Origin: Phalacrocorax aristotelis | Lineage: Eukaryota; Chordata; Aves; Suliformes; Phalacrocoracidae | Direction of reading: 5' to 3' | DNA length: 64,000 nucleotides | Assembly: GCF_949628215.1 (NCBI RefSeq) | Contig: NC_134281.1 | Location: 8,566,501-8,630,500 of the forward strand | Shown: one piece after another, positions 61,671 through 64,000 of the stretch | Position numbering within the stretch: the first letter of the stretch is position 1 | Layout of the letters: every line of letters starts with the position of its first letter | Notes under the pieces: model-generated | The model's database searches: none | Seen by the model: only the letters and a program-made list of their open reading frames with translations | What the model was told of the DNA's origin: nothing | Program-made: the position numbers and the translations under genes

Positions 61671-64000
61671 TTGCATGCCTAAGCACCCTGCAGTGTACCA
61701 AGTTTTCTTGGTATTTGCACATGGTAGGCTGAGAGCACGGAGAGTTAGCCAGGGTGCCAGCAGCCTTAGGACTCTCCGGTGTACAGACTGCTCTTCTGCA
61801 GGCTTTTTAGCACATGACTGTTGATATTTTTCAGATGATGCTTAGTTTGCAGGGGTCGGATGACGGTGGGGCACTGGCAGGTCAGCCTGGTGCCCAGCAC
61901 TTTGTGATCACTGCTTTACATGCTCTGTTTATCTCTGGCTCTGTAAGTCTGAGCCACCCTCTGCTTGTTTTAATAACCTCATACTTTTCTGTTCAAGTCT
62001 TTACAGAGCTGTGGACGAAACTGTTGTTTCTGGATTTTTTTTTTAAATACAGCAGAAATAATTGACGTCAGCTGCACATTGGATTTTATTAAGGGTTTCT
62101 GGAAGCCACATTAAATGGTAACACGAGTGTGATAATGAATGCTGCGAAGTTCATCTCCCAACCCAATGCAGATGGTCCACTCTCTGTTTACATTTTGAGG
62201 GCATAATTTCATGTTGTATCGCTCTGGTCACTTCTGCTAATGCGGTGAAGGACAGGGCTGCACTTTGATGGTGTGCCCGTGCTTGGTTGTTTTTAAATTG
62301 CAGTGCGTTACTGGCTTGTTGAGGGGTAAAGAGAAGAGAATGTGCAGGGGATACCCCTTGGATCTGGTGTTTCAGCCTTTCAGCTTGTTCTGCCCTTGAA
62401 TAAACAGGGATTTGCATTTTGACAGTGCTTTTCCCCTAACTAGGGGATCTGCAGTAAACTGCATTTTCACCTGTAATATTCTGCTGCTTCCTCTCTGTTG
62501 AGATACTGGTGTAGTGAGGTACAAGGCAGCAGTCAATGAACAACTAAGTCTGCATTAAAAACAGACAGTGAGCGTGTCCTGATGTCACTGTCACCAGTCT
62601 AAGGGCGGGAAAGGAGACTGGCTTTACCTGGGGTCGGTTTGGGGTACATGCCCTCACCCCCTGTGGTGCCCCAGCCCCTCTGGCTCCATCAGACCCATCC
62701 CCATGCTATTTATCTTCACAGCTGATCATTTACTTAACTTTGCATTTATTCGGGATTTAACTTTGGCAGCCTGTTTTAATTGGTGGGGCTGCAGCGTTGT
62801 TGTGCTAAACTCCAGACAGATGGTGCTTAAACAGGGACCACACACAGAGACCCACAGCAATGGTGCTGGCTGGGCCGGCCGAGCAGGGACCCGCATGGAT
62901 ACCAGCAGGTGGGAGCCAGGGCTGAGTCTGGGATGCTTTGCCGAGCTGCCCAAAGCATGAGGTGGGGAGAGGCAAAGGGGCCACGCTGGGTGCAGGGGGA
63001 AGCATCACCCCTCCAGCTCACACATCTCTGTTTTTCTCGTGGCATGGAGTTTTTTCCTAGAAGGGCAGTAGAGAGTTTGCCAAGCCTGGCTCCATCACCT
63101 CGATGGGGTGCCTATCACCAAAAAAGCCCTTTTTGCTGGAAGGGAGGGAAGGGCCCTGCAGAACGATGGCTGGAGCCGTCCCTTCCCCTTGCAGGCAGCA
63201 CAGGGAGCAGGGACAGAGCCCGGCAAAGGCTTTCTAATGAGGCGATATAATGCCTCATTATTAAGCATTGTGGCTGGACATAATTAGCTCAGTGCACCAG
63301 TTGCCATGGCATCTGGCACATGTTGGCATGAGCTCTGGGTTAGCTCTCTGCCCAAATGCTCAGCCAGTTTGTTTCATCGCTTGGAGCCAGGAGAAAGGAG
63401 ATGTCCCCAGTCCTGGTCCCAAAAGAGCCTGTGGCTCCTCAGCGTGAGGAGGAGGAGAGCCCTGGGAGTTGAGGTAGATGGGGAGCCCGGGGAGGGGGCA
63501 CAGGGGTAATTCTCCATCAGGAGACCCCAAACCTTGTGATCTGCTGCAGCACCTGCCCCAGGACCCACCCAGGGGTCACACTTCAACCCGACCTATGTGG
63601 CTGTACCGGTGCACAGATAATCATCATATGAGCATGTCTCCCTGAACGCACTCTGCCAACTCCTGCTGCGGGTGAATTGTGGGCGAGGAGGGTGTAATCC
63701 TGGCTCCAGCAAGGTAAGGCTCCCCACGGTGCTTGCAGGACTCTTTTAGAAGATGCTGGTACAAATGAAAGGGAGGAGCACTCCTAATCACTTTTGCTTT
63801 TTTGGGTTATGCCTTTCAACCAAATATCATAAACCCCTTCCCTCCTAAAGAGGATTATGAGGTTTTAAGGGTAGGAATATCACCCTGGGCACATGCTTGT
63901 ATGGTGCCTGGCTTGCAGCTGGGCTTTCTCCTAAGGTGTAGGTGCCCTCCCTTCAGCCTGTGCACCAGTTGTTGGAGACATAGGGCAGAGCATCCTGACG

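Larger units (their letters stand above)
36619..64000 (+). other. PRICKLE2: PRICKLE2 large intron, continues past the window
   Basis: The intron begins with GTAAGA and no acceptor followed by the expected K-I-C-x-H-C-K-C coding sequence is found before the window ends, so at least 27.4 kb is intronic. A long intron fits the very large mammalian PRICKLE2 gene. It contains simple repeats, a CR1 fragment, an inverted repeat at 38,669-38,708 and an unassigned coding-like segment near 56,951-57,117. The remaining parts are unique, alternating AT-rich and moderately GC-rich sequence, in which I support no gene. Confidence 0.7.

Noticed and set aside
36619..64000. Search for the next PRICKLE2 exon (K-I-C-x-H-C-K-C, then the PET domain start)
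   Set aside because: No segment with this pattern and splice borders was found; the exon probably lies beyond the window.
1..64000. tRNA, rRNA, CRISPR arrays, bacterial operons or endogenous retroviral genes
   Set aside because: No cloverleaf, spaced direct repeats, operon-like gene packing, LTR pairs or pol-like motifs were seen by eye.

Overview
This is vertebrate nuclear DNA, most likely from a bird. Short coding exons with GT-AG boundaries sit in long introns, there is one strong CpG island, and the only interspersed repeats I recognise are 3' ends of the CR1 retroposon, the dominant avian repeat. CR1 also occurs in other sauropsids, so a crocodilian or turtle cannot be fully excluded. 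I see no operon, tRNA, rRNA, CRISPR array or prokaryotic feature.

Region 1 (1 to about 23,235, + strand) is the 3' part of ADAMTS9, a secreted metalloprotease of the extracellular matrix. Eleven coding exons join in frame into 483 codons plus a TAG stop at 22,188-22,190. They encode the last five thrombospondin type-1 repeats (TSRs) and a complete GON domain of about 200 residues, the hallmark of ADAMTS9, ADAMTS20 and worm GON-1. The catalytic and upstream exons lie before the window. The 3' UTR is AU-rich, may hold a 330-base intron, and has its first canonical AATAAA at 23,211.

Region 2 (about 23,235-35,860) is intergenic: one truncated CR1 copy, a few low-complexity tracts, and no gene I can support.

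Region 3 (about 35,860-64,000, + strand) begins with a CpG-island, TATA-less promoter with three GC boxes, followed by the first two coding exons of a Prickle-family gene. I call it PRICKLE2, long N-terminal isoform, because of the protein start and because PRICKLE2 follows ADAMTS9 in the same orientation in mammals. From 36,619 to the window end I find no further PRICKLE2 exon. That intron holds simple repeats, a CR1 scrap, an inverted repeat rich in homeodomain-type sites, and one coding-like segment near 56,951-57,117 that I cannot assign.

The two genes are neighbours by ancient synteny, not by pathway: ADAMTS9 acts on the matrix and in ciliogenesis, PRICKLE2 in planar cell polarity and synapses. 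I found no novel multi-gene system. The best leads are the unassigned exon-like segment, the possible 3' UTR intron and the intronic inverted repeat.
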